64,000 nucleotides of DNA from Geminicoccus harenae (GTDB taxonomy: Bacteria; Pseudomonadota; Alphaproteobacteria; Geminicoccales; Geminicoccaceae), in contig NZ_JABGCL010000008.1 in assembly GCF_019800005.1 (NCBI RefSeq), positions 124,001 to 188,000 on the forward strand, written 5' to 3'. A program made the translations under genes and the position numbers. This document shows, in pieces, positions 46,415 through 55,281 of this stretch; the first letter of the stretch is position 1; each line of letters begins with the position of its first letter. Under the pieces are notes generated by a model, which saw only the letters and a list, made by a program, of their open reading frames with translations, searched no databases and had not been told where the DNA came from.

Positions 46415-47225
46415 TGCGCGCCGCACCCGCTTCCTTCTCTACATCGCGGCACTGGTGCTGACCCTCGTCAACCTCGCCCCGATCATCTGGATCGCGCTGA
46501 CCGCGTTCAAGAACCGGGCCCAGATCTACCAGATCCCGCCGGTCTGGATCCCGGACTTCGCCTATCTCGACAACTTCATCACCGTGATCCAGGGCTACTG
46601 GCCGTTCCTCCTGAACTCGGTGGTGATTACGCTGTGCAGCACCGCCCTGTGCCTGCTGATCGCGATCCCTTGTGCCTTCGGCCTCACCCTGTTCACCTTC
46701 AAGGGCCGCGAGGACCTGAAGATGTGGGTGCTCAGCAACCGGATGATGCCGCCGATCGCGGCCGCGGTACCCCTCTATCTGGCGATGCGCGGGGTCGGCC
46801 TGCTCGACACCTGGACCGGCATGGTCCTGATCTATACCGGCTTCAACCTGCCGTTCGCGATCTGGATGGCGATGTCCTTCTTCCGGGGCGCACCGGTCGA
46901 GGTGCTGGAGGCGGCCAGGATCGACGGCTGCAACTGGCTGCAGGTGCTGGTCAAGGTGATGGTGCCGATGGCCGCCGGCGGGCTGATGACGGTCGCGGTG
47001 TTCGTGTTCCTGTTCGCCTGGAACGAACTCCTGATCGCGCTGTTCCTGACCAATCGCAACGCCCGCACCTTTCCGGTGATCCTCACCTCCTTCTCCGGCC
47101 AGGCGCAGACTGTCTGGGAGCAGATGGCGGCGGCCTCCATCATCCAGCTGGTGCCGCCGGTGATCCTGACCTTCTTCGTGCAGCGCCACATCGTGGCCGG
47201 GATGACCATGGGGGCGGTGAAGTGA
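46407..47225 (+). CDS. Carbohydrate ABC transporter permease (MalG family)
   Basis: 272 residues, six helices, EAA loop LEAARIDGCNWLQVLVKVMV and FLFAWNELLIALFLT. RRTRFLLYIAALVLTLVNLA is the N-terminal signal anchor. C-terminal QRHIVAGMTMGAVK is the usual MalG ending. No ATP-binding gene follows; the next gene is an SDR dehydrogenase 47 bases on, so the transporter must borrow an ATPase encoded elsewhere. Confidence 0.91.
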   Translation: MASARRTRFLLYIAALVLTLVNLAPIIWIALTAFKNRAQIYQIPPVWIPDFAYLDNFITVIQGYWPFLLNSVVITLCSTALCLLIAIPCAFGLTLFTFKGREDLKMWVLSNRMMPPIAAAVPLYLAMRGVGLLDTWTGMVLIYTGFNLPFAIWMAMSFFRGAPVEVLEAARIDGCNWLQVLVKVMVPMAAGGLMTVAVFVFLFAWNELLIALFLTNRNARTFPVILTSFSGQAQTVWEQMAAASIIQLVPPVILTFFVQRHIVAGMTMGAVK

Positions 47226-47272
47226 CGGCGGCAGCGGACGGGACGCGAACGCAAGGAAGGGAAGACGTCGTC

Positions 47273-48028
47273 ATGGACAACAAGGTCGCCATGGTCACCG
47301 GGGCCAGTCGCGGGATCGGCCGCAGCATCGCCCTGGCGCTGGCCAAGGAGGAGTTCGACCTCGTGCTGAACGACATCGACCGGCAGGCCGATGCACTGGA
47401 CGAGGTCGCAACCCTGATCGAGGCGGAGGGCCGGCGCAGCCTCGTCACGATCGCCGATGTCCGCGACAAGGCCGGCATCCGAGGCATCGTGCGCACGGTG
47501 GCGGCGCGGATGGGCCGCATCGACGTGCTGGTCAACAATGCCGGGATCCTCACCACCGCCCGGATCGAGAACCTGACCGAGGAGCAGTGGGACGAGGTGT
47601 TCGCCGTCAACGCCAAGGGCGTGTTCCTGGTCACCCAGGCGGTGCTGCCCTACATGCGCGAGCAGGGCTACGGGCGGATCGTCAACATCGCCTCGGTGGG
47701 CGGCAAGCGCGGTGCACCGGGCCAGGCCCATTACTGTGCCTCCAAGGCCGCCGTGCTCGAGTTCACCCGGGTGCTGGCCATGGAGCTGGAGGACAGCGGC
47801 ATCACGGCGAACTCGGTCTGCCCGGGCATCATCATGACCGAGATGGGCAAGGCGAACCTGCCCGATCAGGCGAGCATCGACAAATGGGCGGCGGTCACCG
47901 CGCAGCGCCGGATCGGCTATCCCGACGACGTGGCGGGTGCGGTGTGCTTTCTGGCTTCGGACGCCGCAGCCTTCATCACCGGCCAGTCGCTCAACGTGTG
48001 CGGCGGGCTGATCTTCGATGGCGGCTGA
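47273..48028 (+). CDS. SDR-family polyol/sugar dehydrogenase
   Basis: 251 residues. TGASRGIG (9-16), NNAG (88-91), catalytic Ser141, Tyr154 and Lys158 (YCASK). Asp34 at the end of the second strand (VLNDIDRQ) favours NAD. C terminus SLNVCGGLIFDGG. Located between the permeases and, across the repressor, the kinase and aldolase, so it probably oxidises the imported compound to a ketose. AAGGAAGGGAAG lies before the ATG. Confidence 0.88.
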   Translation: MDNKVAMVTGASRGIGRSIALALAKEEFDLVLNDIDRQADALDEVATLIEAEGRRSLVTIADVRDKAGIRGIVRTVAARMGRIDVLVNNAGILTTARIENLTEEQWDEVFAVNAKGVFLVTQAVLPYMREQGYGRIVNIASVGGKRGAPGQAHYCASKAAVLEFTRVLAMELEDSGITANSVCPGIIMTEMGKANLPDQASIDKWAAVTAQRRIGYPDDVAGAVCFLASDAAAFITGQSLNVCGGLIFDGG

Positions 48029-48066
48029 CGCCGCCTGGCGGGAGATGGTTGGCCTGACGCCGTCCG

Positions 48067-49122
48067 TCAGGCGAGTGCCGGTGCCGCCGCGGTCGAGGCC
48101 CGCCATTCCAGCGTGCAGGCGAGCTGGATCCTGGACGGCGGCGACTGGTCGCCCTGGATGCGCTGGAGCATGCGCGCCCAGGCATGGCGGGCCATCTCCT
48201 CGATCGGCTGGCGCACCGCGCTGATCGGCGGGCGGAGGACCTGCATCCACTCATGGTCGTCGAAGCCCAGCATCGACACGTCCTCCGGCATGCGCAGGCC
48301 GCGCTCGCCCAGTTCCTGGACCGCCGCCAGCGTGGCGACATCCGAAAGGGCGAACACCGCGGTGGGCAACGGGTCCTGCTGGAGGTGCTGGCGCAGGGTC
48401 CGCCCGATCGCCTGGAGGTCGCCGCCGCCACACAGGACCGCGCAAGTGCTGCCCAGGCCCGCCGCGGCGATCGCGGTCTCGAACCCGGAGGTGCGCTCGC
48501 GCATGTTCGGGATGGTGCGGCTGGAGCCGACCGCCAGGATCCGTCGGTGACCGAGCTCGATCAGCCGGCGCGTGGCCATCAGCGTGGCTTCCAGATTGTT
48601 GACGCCGACCGAATCCAGGTCGGCCGCCTCGCTGGTCCGGTCGACGATCACCGTCCGGATGCCCTGGCCGCGAATGAGCTGGTGCGACGGGAAGCGATGG
48701 TCGACCGGCGCCATGATCATGCCGGCCAGACGCCAAGCCAGCATCGCCTGGACCCGGCTCACCTCCTGCTCGGCATCCTCGTTGGCGCTGCCCACCAGGA
48801 GCTGGTAGCCGCCCGCATGGGCCAGCCCCTCCAGCCGCGTCGCCAGTGTCGCGAGGAACGGGCTCATCAGCGAGGGCAGGACCAGCCCCACCACGGAGGT
48901 CTGCCGGCGCCGGAGCGTCGAGGCGACCTGGTCGCGCTGGTAGCCCAGCTCCTCCATCACCCGCCGCACCCGCGCCACCAGTTCCGGCGCCACGCTGGTC
49001 CGGCCGTTCAGCACGTTGGACACGGTCGCGATCGACACGCCGGCCGCATTGGCCACATGCCGGATGGTGACGCGCGACCCTGCGACATTCGCCTGACGTT
49101 CGGCCAAGAACTGCCCTGCCAC
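48067..49122 (-). CDS. LacI-family transcriptional repressor
   Basis: 351 residues. Helix-turn-helix VTIRHVANAAGVSIATVSNV with hinge LNGRTSVAPELVARVRRVME, then a periplasmic-binding-protein-like sensor (VVGLVLPSLMSPFLATLATR, TVIVDRTSEAADLDSVGVNN, SMLGFDDHEWMQVLRPPISA). Start given as GTG 49122; TTG 49107, behind AGGG, is an alternative that removes five residues. It stands between the two halves of the sugar cluster and faces the kinase gene, with palindromes on both sides of the divergent region, so it most likely controls both arms and itself. Confidence 0.9.
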   Translation of the reverse strand: MAGQFLAERQANVAGSRVTIRHVANAAGVSIATVSNVLNGRTSVAPELVARVRRVMEELGYQRDQVASTLRRRQTSVVGLVLPSLMSPFLATLATRLEGLAHAGGYQLLVGSANEDAEQEVSRVQAMLAWRLAGMIMAPVDHRFPSHQLIRGQGIRTVIVDRTSEAADLDSVGVNNLEATLMATRRLIELGHRRILAVGSSRTIPNMRERTSGFETAIAAAGLGSTCAVLCGGGDLQAIGRTLRQHLQQDPLPTAVFALSDVATLAAVQELGERGLRMPEDVSMLGFDDHEWMQVLRPPISAVRQPIEEMARHAWARMLQRIQGDQSPPSRIQLACTLEWRASTAAAPALA

Positions 49123-49127
49123 GTGTT

Positions 49128-49142
49128 CCGTTTCATGAACGG
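49128..49142 (-). promoter_or_regulatory. Inverted repeat just upstream of the repressor start
   Basis: CCGTT and AACGG flank TCATG, immediately before the repressor's GTG codon. Short, but well placed for autoregulation at the level of transcription or initiation. Confidence 0.35.
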
Positions 49143-49232
49143 AGCGACCATCCCAGCGGCGGCCGCTCCCTGTCAACCATCGCTGCCACCGATCGCGCTT
49201 GCCATTCCTTTGAGTGAACCTGTACGGAACTG

Positions 49233-49248
49233 CGTGAAAGGTTTTACG
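49233..49248 (+). promoter_or_regulatory. LacI-type operator before the kinase-aldolase genes
   Basis: CGTGAAAGGTTTTACG: arms CGTGAAA and TTTTACG match at six of seven positions around GG. Centred alignment with the 43944 site gives 9 of 16 identical bases. A possible -35/-10 (TTGCCA 49199-49204, TGTACG 49221-49226) ends six bases before it. Confidence 0.6.
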
Positions 49249-49397
49249 TGCCGGCACGGCCGGACCGGCGGCATGGGCGATCGGCCGGTCGAGGTCGTCG
49301 CCGAACGTTGCCGGCGCCATCGCGCCTGTGGAGGGGACTTGCTCGTCGCGCCGCTTCTGCCTGCCCTGCCCGGCGGCCCGACCGGGGAGGCCCGCCG

Positions 49398-50813
49398 GTG
49401 ACCACCGCCGTCCTCGACATCGGCAAGACCAACCTCAAGATCCATCTCCTGGGTGACGACGGCACGCTCCTGGCCGAGCGCAGCCGGCCGAACCAGTCCC
49501 TGCCGGGGCCGCCGTGGCGCCACTACGACCTGGCGGCGATCGAGGCCTGGCTGCTGGCGACCCTGGCGGAACTCGGCCAGCGCCATCGCCTCGACGCCTT
49601 CGTTGCCGCCTGCCATGGCTCGGGCGGCGTACTGGTGGACGAGCACGGCCCCCTGCTGCCCCCGATCGACTACGAGAACCCGGTGCCGCCGGCGGTGGCA
49701 GCGGAATATCGCCCGCTGGTGCCGCCCTTCCCCATGTGCAGCGCGCCGGTCCAGGCCCAGGCCGGGCATTTCGCGCAGCAGCTCCTGATGATGCAGCGCG
49801 GCTTTCCCGAGACCTTCGCCAGGGCCCGCCACTTCCTGCCGCTGCCGCAATACTGGGCCTGGCGGCTGACCGGCCGCGCGGTGCTGGAGCCCACCATGCT
49901 GGGCGCCCAGTCCCAGCTCGTGAACCCGCTGGACGGCAGTTCCACCGGCATCGCCGAGAAGCTCGGCTGGCAGCATCTGCTGGCAGAGCTGGTGCCGCCT
50001 TACCAGCGCGTGGGCAACCCCCGGCCCGGCCTCGGCCTGCCGCCGGACATGGCGGTGCTCGCCGGCATCCATGACAGCACCGCCAACCTCCATTGCTACC
50101 AGGCGGCCGGCCTCACGGACTTCGCCCTCCTGTCGACCGGGACCTGGCTGGTCGGCATGTGCCCGACCACGCCGGTGGCAGCACTGGACGCCGCGTTCGG
50201 GATGACCGTGACCAGCGATGTCGACGGCCGCCCGGTCGCGGGCGTGCTGACCATGGCCGGCCGGGAATATGCCGCGATCACCGGCAGCGCTTCCGGCCAG
50301 GCCAGCGCTGCGGCGGTGGCCGAGGTGATCGCCCGCGACAGCCAGGTGCTGCCGGGCCTGGTCGACTATGACGGGGCCTTTCCAGGCAGTGCCGGGCGGG
50401 GCCGGCTGGTGGGCGAGCCGGCTGGCCAGGATGGCCGGATCGCGCTGGCGACCCTCTACAACGCGCTGGTCGCCGACATCTGCCTGGACCTGATGCGCAG
50501 CCAGGCCAGCGTCGTGATCGATGGCGGCTTCACCGCCGATCCGATGTTCGCCCGGCTGGTGGCGGCCTTGCGGCCGGGCCAGAAGGTGCTGGTCAACCGG
50601 CGGGGTGGCGGGACTGCCGCGGGTGCCGCCCTGCTCTGGACGCATCGCAATCTGGGCCGGCCGGCGCGGCTCGACGTCGAGCCCGCGGCGCCGGTCGAGC
50701 TCGAAGGGCTGGCGGGCTATCGTTCCCGGTGGCGCCGGGCCGTGCGCCGGCATATCCAGCGGCCGCTGCCGCCATCCTGCAGCGGCCTCGCATCGACCGC
50801 AGACGAGGAGTAG
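49398..50813 (+). CDS. FGGY-family carbohydrate kinase
   Basis: 471 residues. Phosphate-1 loop AVLDIGKTNLKIHLL, ADP-side loop LLSTGTWLVGM, and GGFTADPMFARLVAALRPGQ with GGGTAAGAALL near the C terminus. DSTANLHCYQAAGL includes the catalytic Asp region (GIHDS). Closest in pattern to L-fuculokinase/rhamnulokinase-type enzymes that phosphorylate ketoses at C1. Start GTG 49398 with GGGGAGG seven bases before. Followed three bases later by the aldolase. Confidence 0.88.
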   Translation: MTTAVLDIGKTNLKIHLLGDDGTLLAERSRPNQSLPGPPWRHYDLAAIEAWLLATLAELGQRHRLDAFVAACHGSGGVLVDEHGPLLPPIDYENPVPPAVAAEYRPLVPPFPMCSAPVQAQAGHFAQQLLMMQRGFPETFARARHFLPLPQYWAWRLTGRAVLEPTMLGAQSQLVNPLDGSSTGIAEKLGWQHLLAELVPPYQRVGNPRPGLGLPPDMAVLAGIHDSTANLHCYQAAGLTDFALLSTGTWLVGMCPTTPVAALDAAFGMTVTSDVDGRPVAGVLTMAGREYAAITGSASGQASAAAVAEVIARDSQVLPGLVDYDGAFPGSAGRGRLVGEPAGQDGRIALATLYNALVADICLDLMRSQASVVIDGGFTADPMFARLVAALRPGQKVLVNRRGGGTAAGAALLWTHRNLGRPARLDVEPAAPVELEGLAGYRSRWRRAVRRHIQRPLPPSCSGLASTADEE

Positions 50814-50816
50814 ATC

Positions 50817-51512
50817 GTGAGTGAGATCGGTCACCAGGACATCCGCCAGAAGATCATCGCGACCTGCCTGGAGATGACCAGGCAGGGCATCAACCAGGGC
50901 ACGGCGGGCAACGTCTCCTACCGGATCGAGGACGGGCTGCTGATCACGCCGACCAGCCTGCCCTACGAGGTGATGACCCCGGAGGACATCGTCCACCTGA
51001 AGTGGGACGGCAGCTATACCGGCCGCCACCGCCCCTCCTCGGAATGGCGCTTCCACCGCGACATCCTGAAGAACCGCGAGGACGTGAACGTCGTCCTGCA
51101 CAACCACGCCACCTACACGACCGTGCTGGCGACCCACGAGCGCGGCATCCCGCCCTTCCACTACATGACCGCGGTGGCGGGCGGCCACGACATACGGGTC
51201 AGCAAGTACGCGACCTTCGGCACCCAGGAACTGTCGGACGAGATCCTGGTGGCACTCAAGGACCGCTATGCCTGCATCATGGGCCACCATGGCATGCTGA
51301 CGACCGGCAAGAGCCTGGACAAGGCGCTGGCGCTGGCGATCGAGGTCGAGACGCTGGCCAAGATGTATGTCCATGCCCTGGCGATCGGCGAGCCGCCGCA
51401 CCTGCCGGCGGAGGAGATGGACCGGGTGATCGAGCAGATGCGCCGCATGTCCTACGGCAACGCGCCGGACCTGGACCATGTGAAGGACACGCCGAAGTCC
51501 GCGGCCGCCTGA
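50817..51512 (+). CDS. Class II aldolase/adducin-family protein (fuculose-phosphate aldolase type)
   Basis: 231 residues. GNVSYRIEDGLLITPTSLPY binds phosphate; Glu76 (PSSEWRFH) is the catalytic acid and His95, His97 (HNHATYTT) and His157 (GHHGM) bind zinc. These are the marks of L-fuculose-1-phosphate aldolase and of the related epimerases. With the kinase it would cleave a ketose 1-phosphate to dihydroxyacetone phosphate and an aldehyde. Start GTG 50817; last gene before a strong terminator. Confidence 0.9.
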   Translation: MSEIGHQDIRQKIIATCLEMTRQGINQGTAGNVSYRIEDGLLITPTSLPYEVMTPEDIVHLKWDGSYTGRHRPSSEWRFHRDILKNREDVNVVLHNHATYTTVLATHERGIPPFHYMTAVAGGHDIRVSKYATFGTQELSDEILVALKDRYACIMGHHGMLTTGKSLDKALALAIEVETLAKMYVHALAIGEPPHLPAEEMDRVIEQMRRMSYGNAPDLDHVKDTPKSAAA

Positions 51513-51530
51513 CCGCCAGCCGTTCCGCGC

Positions 51531-51565
51531 AAAGGCCGTCCTCCGGAAGGAGGGCGGCCTTTTTC
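51531..51565 (+). terminator. Rho-independent terminator of the kinase-aldolase operon
   Basis: Stem GGCCGTCCTCC / GGAGGGCGGCC (11 bp with one G-T pair), loop GGAA, followed by TTTTTCT, 18 bases after the aldolase stop. AAA on the 5' side gives weak function in reverse. Confidence 0.9.
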
Positions 51566-51694
51566 TATGGCCGGCAGCGGCTCGTCTGGATTTCGCTGCG
51601 AATTCGAGTTGCCACTTCAGTAACTGTTCGATTACCTGTCTGTCAGTATCCGGAAAAAATATAGAACAATACAGGCTAATCTGGAGGAGGCAGA

Positions 51695-54118
51695 ATGGTC
51701 GACTCGGCAAAGCCGAACGATCCGCGGTTCGACGAGCAGTGGCATCTCCTGAACACCGGCCAGGATGGCGGAACGGCCGGCATCGATGTCCGGGTCCTGC
51801 CGGCATGGGCGGACTATAGCGGCGAGGGCGTCCGGATTGCGATCTTCGACCAGGGCGTAGAAGGCAGCCATCCCGACCTTGCCGGGAACTTCGACACGGT
51901 GGACGGCTACGATACCGCGTCGGGCAAGGCAGGCCCCGGCCTCCCGGTCCTGGAAAACGACAACCACGGCACGGTCGTGGCCGGCTTTGCCGCCGAGGTG
52001 GGCAATAACGGCATCGGCGGCATCGGGGTCGCCCACGGCGCCACCATCGTCGCCTACCGCATGCCGCTCGGCGAAGACGATTCCGATTCCCTTCCCGACA
52101 GCGAGAACGAGGACTACGAGGCCATCGGCTTCGAGCAGCAGCTCCTGCAGGGTGTCGACATCTCCAACAATTCCTGGGGCGGCACCATCACGAGTCCGCA
52201 GGACCCGGATAATGCCGCGATCATCGAGCGGCTGGCCACCGAGGGGCGGGACGGCCTGGGCACCGTCATCGTGTTCGCGGCCGGCAACGGGCGCTATACG
52301 ACCCTGCTGGCGAACGGCGAGGACGACCAGTCGGACCCTCATGTGATGTCGGTGGGGGCGGTCGACCGGGACGGGCGGGCGACCTGGTTCACCAACCCGG
52401 GTGCCGGCCTCCTGGTGGTGGCGCCGGGCCAGGACGTGCTCTCCACCGACCGGATGCCGCCGCACGGCGAGGATCCCGACAGCGAATATGTCGTCGAGAG
52501 CGGCACCTCCTTTGCATCCCCGATCGTGAGCGGTGTCGCCGCGCTGATGCTGGAGGCCAACCCGCTCCTGGGTGCGCGCGACGTCCAGCAGATCCTGGCC
52601 GCATCCGCGTGGAAGCCGGAGGGTGCCGATAGCTGGATGCAGTCGGCCGACCTGATCCTCGAGGTGATGGGCGACTATGTCGGAGGATTGACTGCCGAGG
52701 ATGCGGCGCTGCTGGTGCGGCCATGGGACTGGCAGACCAACGGTGCCGCGCACTGGAACGGCGGCGGCTACCATGTCAGCCACGATTACGGCCTGGGCCT
52801 GGTCGACGCCCATGCTGCGGTCCGCTTCGCCGAGACCTGGCGGCGGGACGCCCAGACCTTCGGCAATGACCAGGAGCTGTCGTTCAGCGACACCGCTGCC
52901 CGATCACTCGTGGCCGGTGCTACCGCTGGCTACGACGTCACCTTCACCGATGCCGAGGGTGTCACCTTCGAGCATCTCACCCTGCATCTCGACCTGGCCA
53001 CGAACCCCGACCTGACCCTGGGCGACGTGCTGCAGATCTACCAGGACCTGGACATCCGTCTGACCTCGCCGAGCGGCACGGTCAGCTACCTGTATACCGG
53101 CTTCGACGCCGATCTCTGGTATGCTTTCAACAGCGATGCGGATCTCGACACCGAGGTGGGCGAAGACTTTCGGCTCGATCTCGGCACGACCCAGCATTGG
53201 GGCGAGGCGGCAGACGGCGTCTGGCGCGTGGACATCACCAACCGGGGCACGACCGGCGAGACTTATCAGATCGAGCAGCTCACGCTGGACGGCCAGGGCG
53301 GTGCCGGCAACCATGACCAGTATCTGTTCACCGACGAGTACGAGCAGGCCGCGGCGGAGGACCCGTCTCGCCAGGTGCTGGCGGACCGCAATGGCGGCCA
53401 GGACACGGTGAACTTCGCGCCGGTCACCTCGGACCTGGTGATCCGTCTGGATGGCGCGGCCGGGCAGGTCGGCGACACGCCCTGGCAGCTCGCCGCGAAC
53501 GCGCGGATCGAGCACGCGGTGGGCGGCGATGGCGCCGACCAGATCCACGGCAATGGCGAGAACAACTGGCTGCGCGGCATGCGCGGCGACGACCTGCTCG
53601 TCGGCGGTGCCGGCAACGACCGGCTGGAGGGGGGTACGGGCAACGACCGGCTGGAGGGGAATGCCGGGACCGACCGCCTGTTCGGCGGCGAGGACGACGA
53701 CTTCCTCCAGGGCGGTGATGACGGCAGCCTGCTCTCCGGCGGGCGTGGCGACGACGTGGTCCTGGGAGGGGCGGGCGACGACCAGCTTTACGGCTTCGCC
53801 GGGCAGGACCGGCTGGAGGGCGACCTCGGCGACGACCTGTTCGATGGCGGCAAGGGCGACGACCTCGTCTTCGGCGGCGATGGCGACGACCTGATCGTCG
53901 TGAACTACGGCAACGACCAGGTCGATGGCGGCGCCGGCAGCGACACGCTGGCGGCCGGGGCAGACTTCTCCGGCTACCGGCTGGAAGGGACCGGCGCCGA
54001 GGGCAGCCTGACCGATCTCCGCACGGGCGACCGCAGCAGCTTCACCTCGATCGAGTTCCTGCGCTTTGCCGACCAAACGCTCGGCTGGAACGGCTCGGCC
54101 TGGACCCCTGTGGCCTGA
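51695..54118 (+). CDS. Subtilisin-family serine protease with P domain and RTX repeats
   Basis: 807 residues. Catalytic triad Asp52 (AIFDQGVEGSHPD), His91 (NDNHGTVVAGF) and Ser272 (GTSFASPIVSG), oxyanion Asn198 (FAAGNG). Residues 395-535 form a proprotein-convertase P domain (LTLHLDLATNPDL...DIRLTSPSGT...GVWRVDITNRG). From about 610 to 775 come RTX-type nonapeptides (GGAGNDRLEGG, GGKGDDLVFGG, GGDGDDLI) that bind calcium. There is no N-terminal signal and no propeptide, which fits type I secretion through a C-terminal signal; no type I transporter gene is nearby. GGAGGAGG precedes the ATG in an AT-rich leader. Confidence 0.92.
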   Translation: MVDSAKPNDPRFDEQWHLLNTGQDGGTAGIDVRVLPAWADYSGEGVRIAIFDQGVEGSHPDLAGNFDTVDGYDTASGKAGPGLPVLENDNHGTVVAGFAAEVGNNGIGGIGVAHGATIVAYRMPLGEDDSDSLPDSENEDYEAIGFEQQLLQGVDISNNSWGGTITSPQDPDNAAIIERLATEGRDGLGTVIVFAAGNGRYTTLLANGEDDQSDPHVMSVGAVDRDGRATWFTNPGAGLLVVAPGQDVLSTDRMPPHGEDPDSEYVVESGTSFASPIVSGVAALMLEANPLLGARDVQQILAASAWKPEGADSWMQSADLILEVMGDYVGGLTAEDAALLVRPWDWQTNGAAHWNGGGYHVSHDYGLGLVDAHAAVRFAETWRRDAQTFGNDQELSFSDTAARSLVAGATAGYDVTFTDAEGVTFEHLTLHLDLATNPDLTLGDVLQIYQDLDIRLTSPSGTVSYLYTGFDADLWYAFNSDADLDTEVGEDFRLDLGTTQHWGEAADGVWRVDITNRGTTGETYQIEQLTLDGQGGAGNHDQYLFTDEYEQAAAEDPSRQVLADRNGGQDTVNFAPVTSDLVIRLDGAAGQVGDTPWQLAANARIEHAVGGDGADQIHGNGENNWLRGMRGDDLLVGGAGNDRLEGGTGNDRLEGNAGTDRLFGGEDDDFLQGGDDGSLLSGGRGDDVVLGGAGDDQLYGFAGQDRLEGDLGDDLFDGGKGDDLVFGGDGDDLIVVNYGNDQVDGGAGSDTLAAGADFSGYRLEGTGAEGSLTDLRTGDRSSFTSIEFLRFADQTLGWNGSAWTPVA

Positions 54119-54144
54119 GGCCCCCCCGGCGCGCTGCCTCAGGC
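54113..54144. terminator. Inverted repeat between convergent genes
   Basis: GCCTGAGG (54113-54120) and CCTCAGGC (54137-54144) form an 8-bp stem containing the stop codons of both the protease gene and mnmA. A two-way terminator is possible; the 16-base loop is GC-rich and no T-run is present. Confidence 0.35.
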
Positions 54145-55257
54145 GGCGGCGCGCTCGATCCAGCCGCCGCCCAGCAGCCGGCTGCCATCATAGAGCACGC
54201 AGGCCTGGCCGCGCGCGATGCCGAGCTGCGGCTCGCGGAAGACCACCTCGACCCGCCCGGCCTCGTCCCGCTGTACGGTCGCCGGCTGGGCCGGCTCGTT
54301 GTAGCGGTGCTTGGCCATGACCTCCCCCGGCAGCTCGCCCGCAGCGGCAGCGCCTACCAGGTGCAGCCGGTCGAGCAGCGCAGAGCGCATCCGCGCCCGT
54401 GCCTTGGGCGCAATCGTCACCCGCCGGCTCACCGGGTCGATCTCGGTGACGTACATCCGCTCCGGTGCTGCCACGCCCAGGCCGCGGCGCTGGCCGACCG
54501 TGATCCCGGCCAGGCCCTTGTGCCGGCCGAGCACCCGGCCGGCATCGTCAACGATCTCGCCGCTCTGCCCGGCCTCCGGACGCAGGGCGGTCACCACGCT
54601 GGCATGGTCGCCGTCCGGCACGAAGCAGATGTCCTGGCTCTCCGCCTTCTCCGCCACCGGCAGGCCCAGGCGCTGGGCATGGGCACGGGTCTCGGCCTTG
54701 GTCAGGCCGCCCAGCGGAAAGCGCAGGCGCGCGAGCTGCCTGTCGGTGGTGGCGAACAGGAAATAGCTCTGGTCCTTCGCACTGTCCCGCCCGCGGTGCA
54801 GCTCGGTGCGCTCAAGTGTGCGCAGACGGCGGACATAATGGCCGGTGACCAGGGCCGCCGCCCCCAACTCCTGCGCGCTCTCCAGCAGATCGCCGAACTT
54901 GATCCGCTCGTTGCAGCGCACGCAGGGGATGGGCGTGCGGCCCGCAGCATAGCCCGCCGCGAACTCGTCGATCACCTGGCGCCGGAAGCGCTCCTCGTAG
55001 TCCAGCACGAAATGGGGGATGCCCAGCCGGTCGGCCACCGCCCGCGCGTCGCGGATGTCACGGCCGGCACAGCAGCTCCCGGCCCGGCCGGTCGCCTGGC
55101 CGTGGTCATAGAGCTGCATGGTGATGCCGACCACGTCAAAGCCCGCCTCGGCCAGGAGCCCGGCGCAGACGGAGCTGTCGACCCCGCCGGACATGGCCAC
55201 CACCACCCTGGCGCCGGCCGGCAGGTCGAGATCGGCAAGGAGATGGTCAGGATTCAC
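54139..55257 (-). CDS. mnmA: tRNA-specific 2-thiouridylase MnmA
   Basis: 372 residues. PP-loop SGGVDSS (23-29); catalytic Cys115 in CNERIKFG and persulfide Cys211 in SQDICFVPDGDH; SKDQSYFL-like segment here AKDQSYFLFATT and GQRRGLGV in the C-terminal barrel. Transfers sulfur to U34 of tRNAs for Lys, Glu and Gln. Last gene of an operon starting with a cysteine desulfurase, which can supply the sulfur. Confidence 0.96.
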   Translation of the reverse strand: MNPDHLLADLDLPAGARVVVAMSGGVDSSVCAGLLAEAGFDVVGITMQLYDHGQATGRAGSCCAGRDIRDARAVADRLGIPHFVLDYEERFRRQVIDEFAAGYAAGRTPIPCVRCNERIKFGDLLESAQELGAAALVTGHYVRRLRTLERTELHRGRDSAKDQSYFLFATTDRQLARLRFPLGGLTKAETRAHAQRLGLPVAEKAESQDICFVPDGDHASVVTALRPEAGQSGEIVDDAGRVLGRHKGLAGITVGQRRGLGVAAPERMYVTEIDPVSRRVTIAPKARARMRSALLDRLHLVGAAAAGELPGEVMAKHRYNEPAQPATVQRDEAGRVEVVFREPQLGIARGQACVLYDGSRLLGGGWIERAAA

Positions 55258-55281
55258 GAGATCGATGTCCAGGCAGCGCTG

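Noticed and set aside
53570..53960. Tandem DNA repeat array
   Set aside because: The periodicity is the coding image of RTX nonapeptides, not an independent DNA repeat or CRISPR array.
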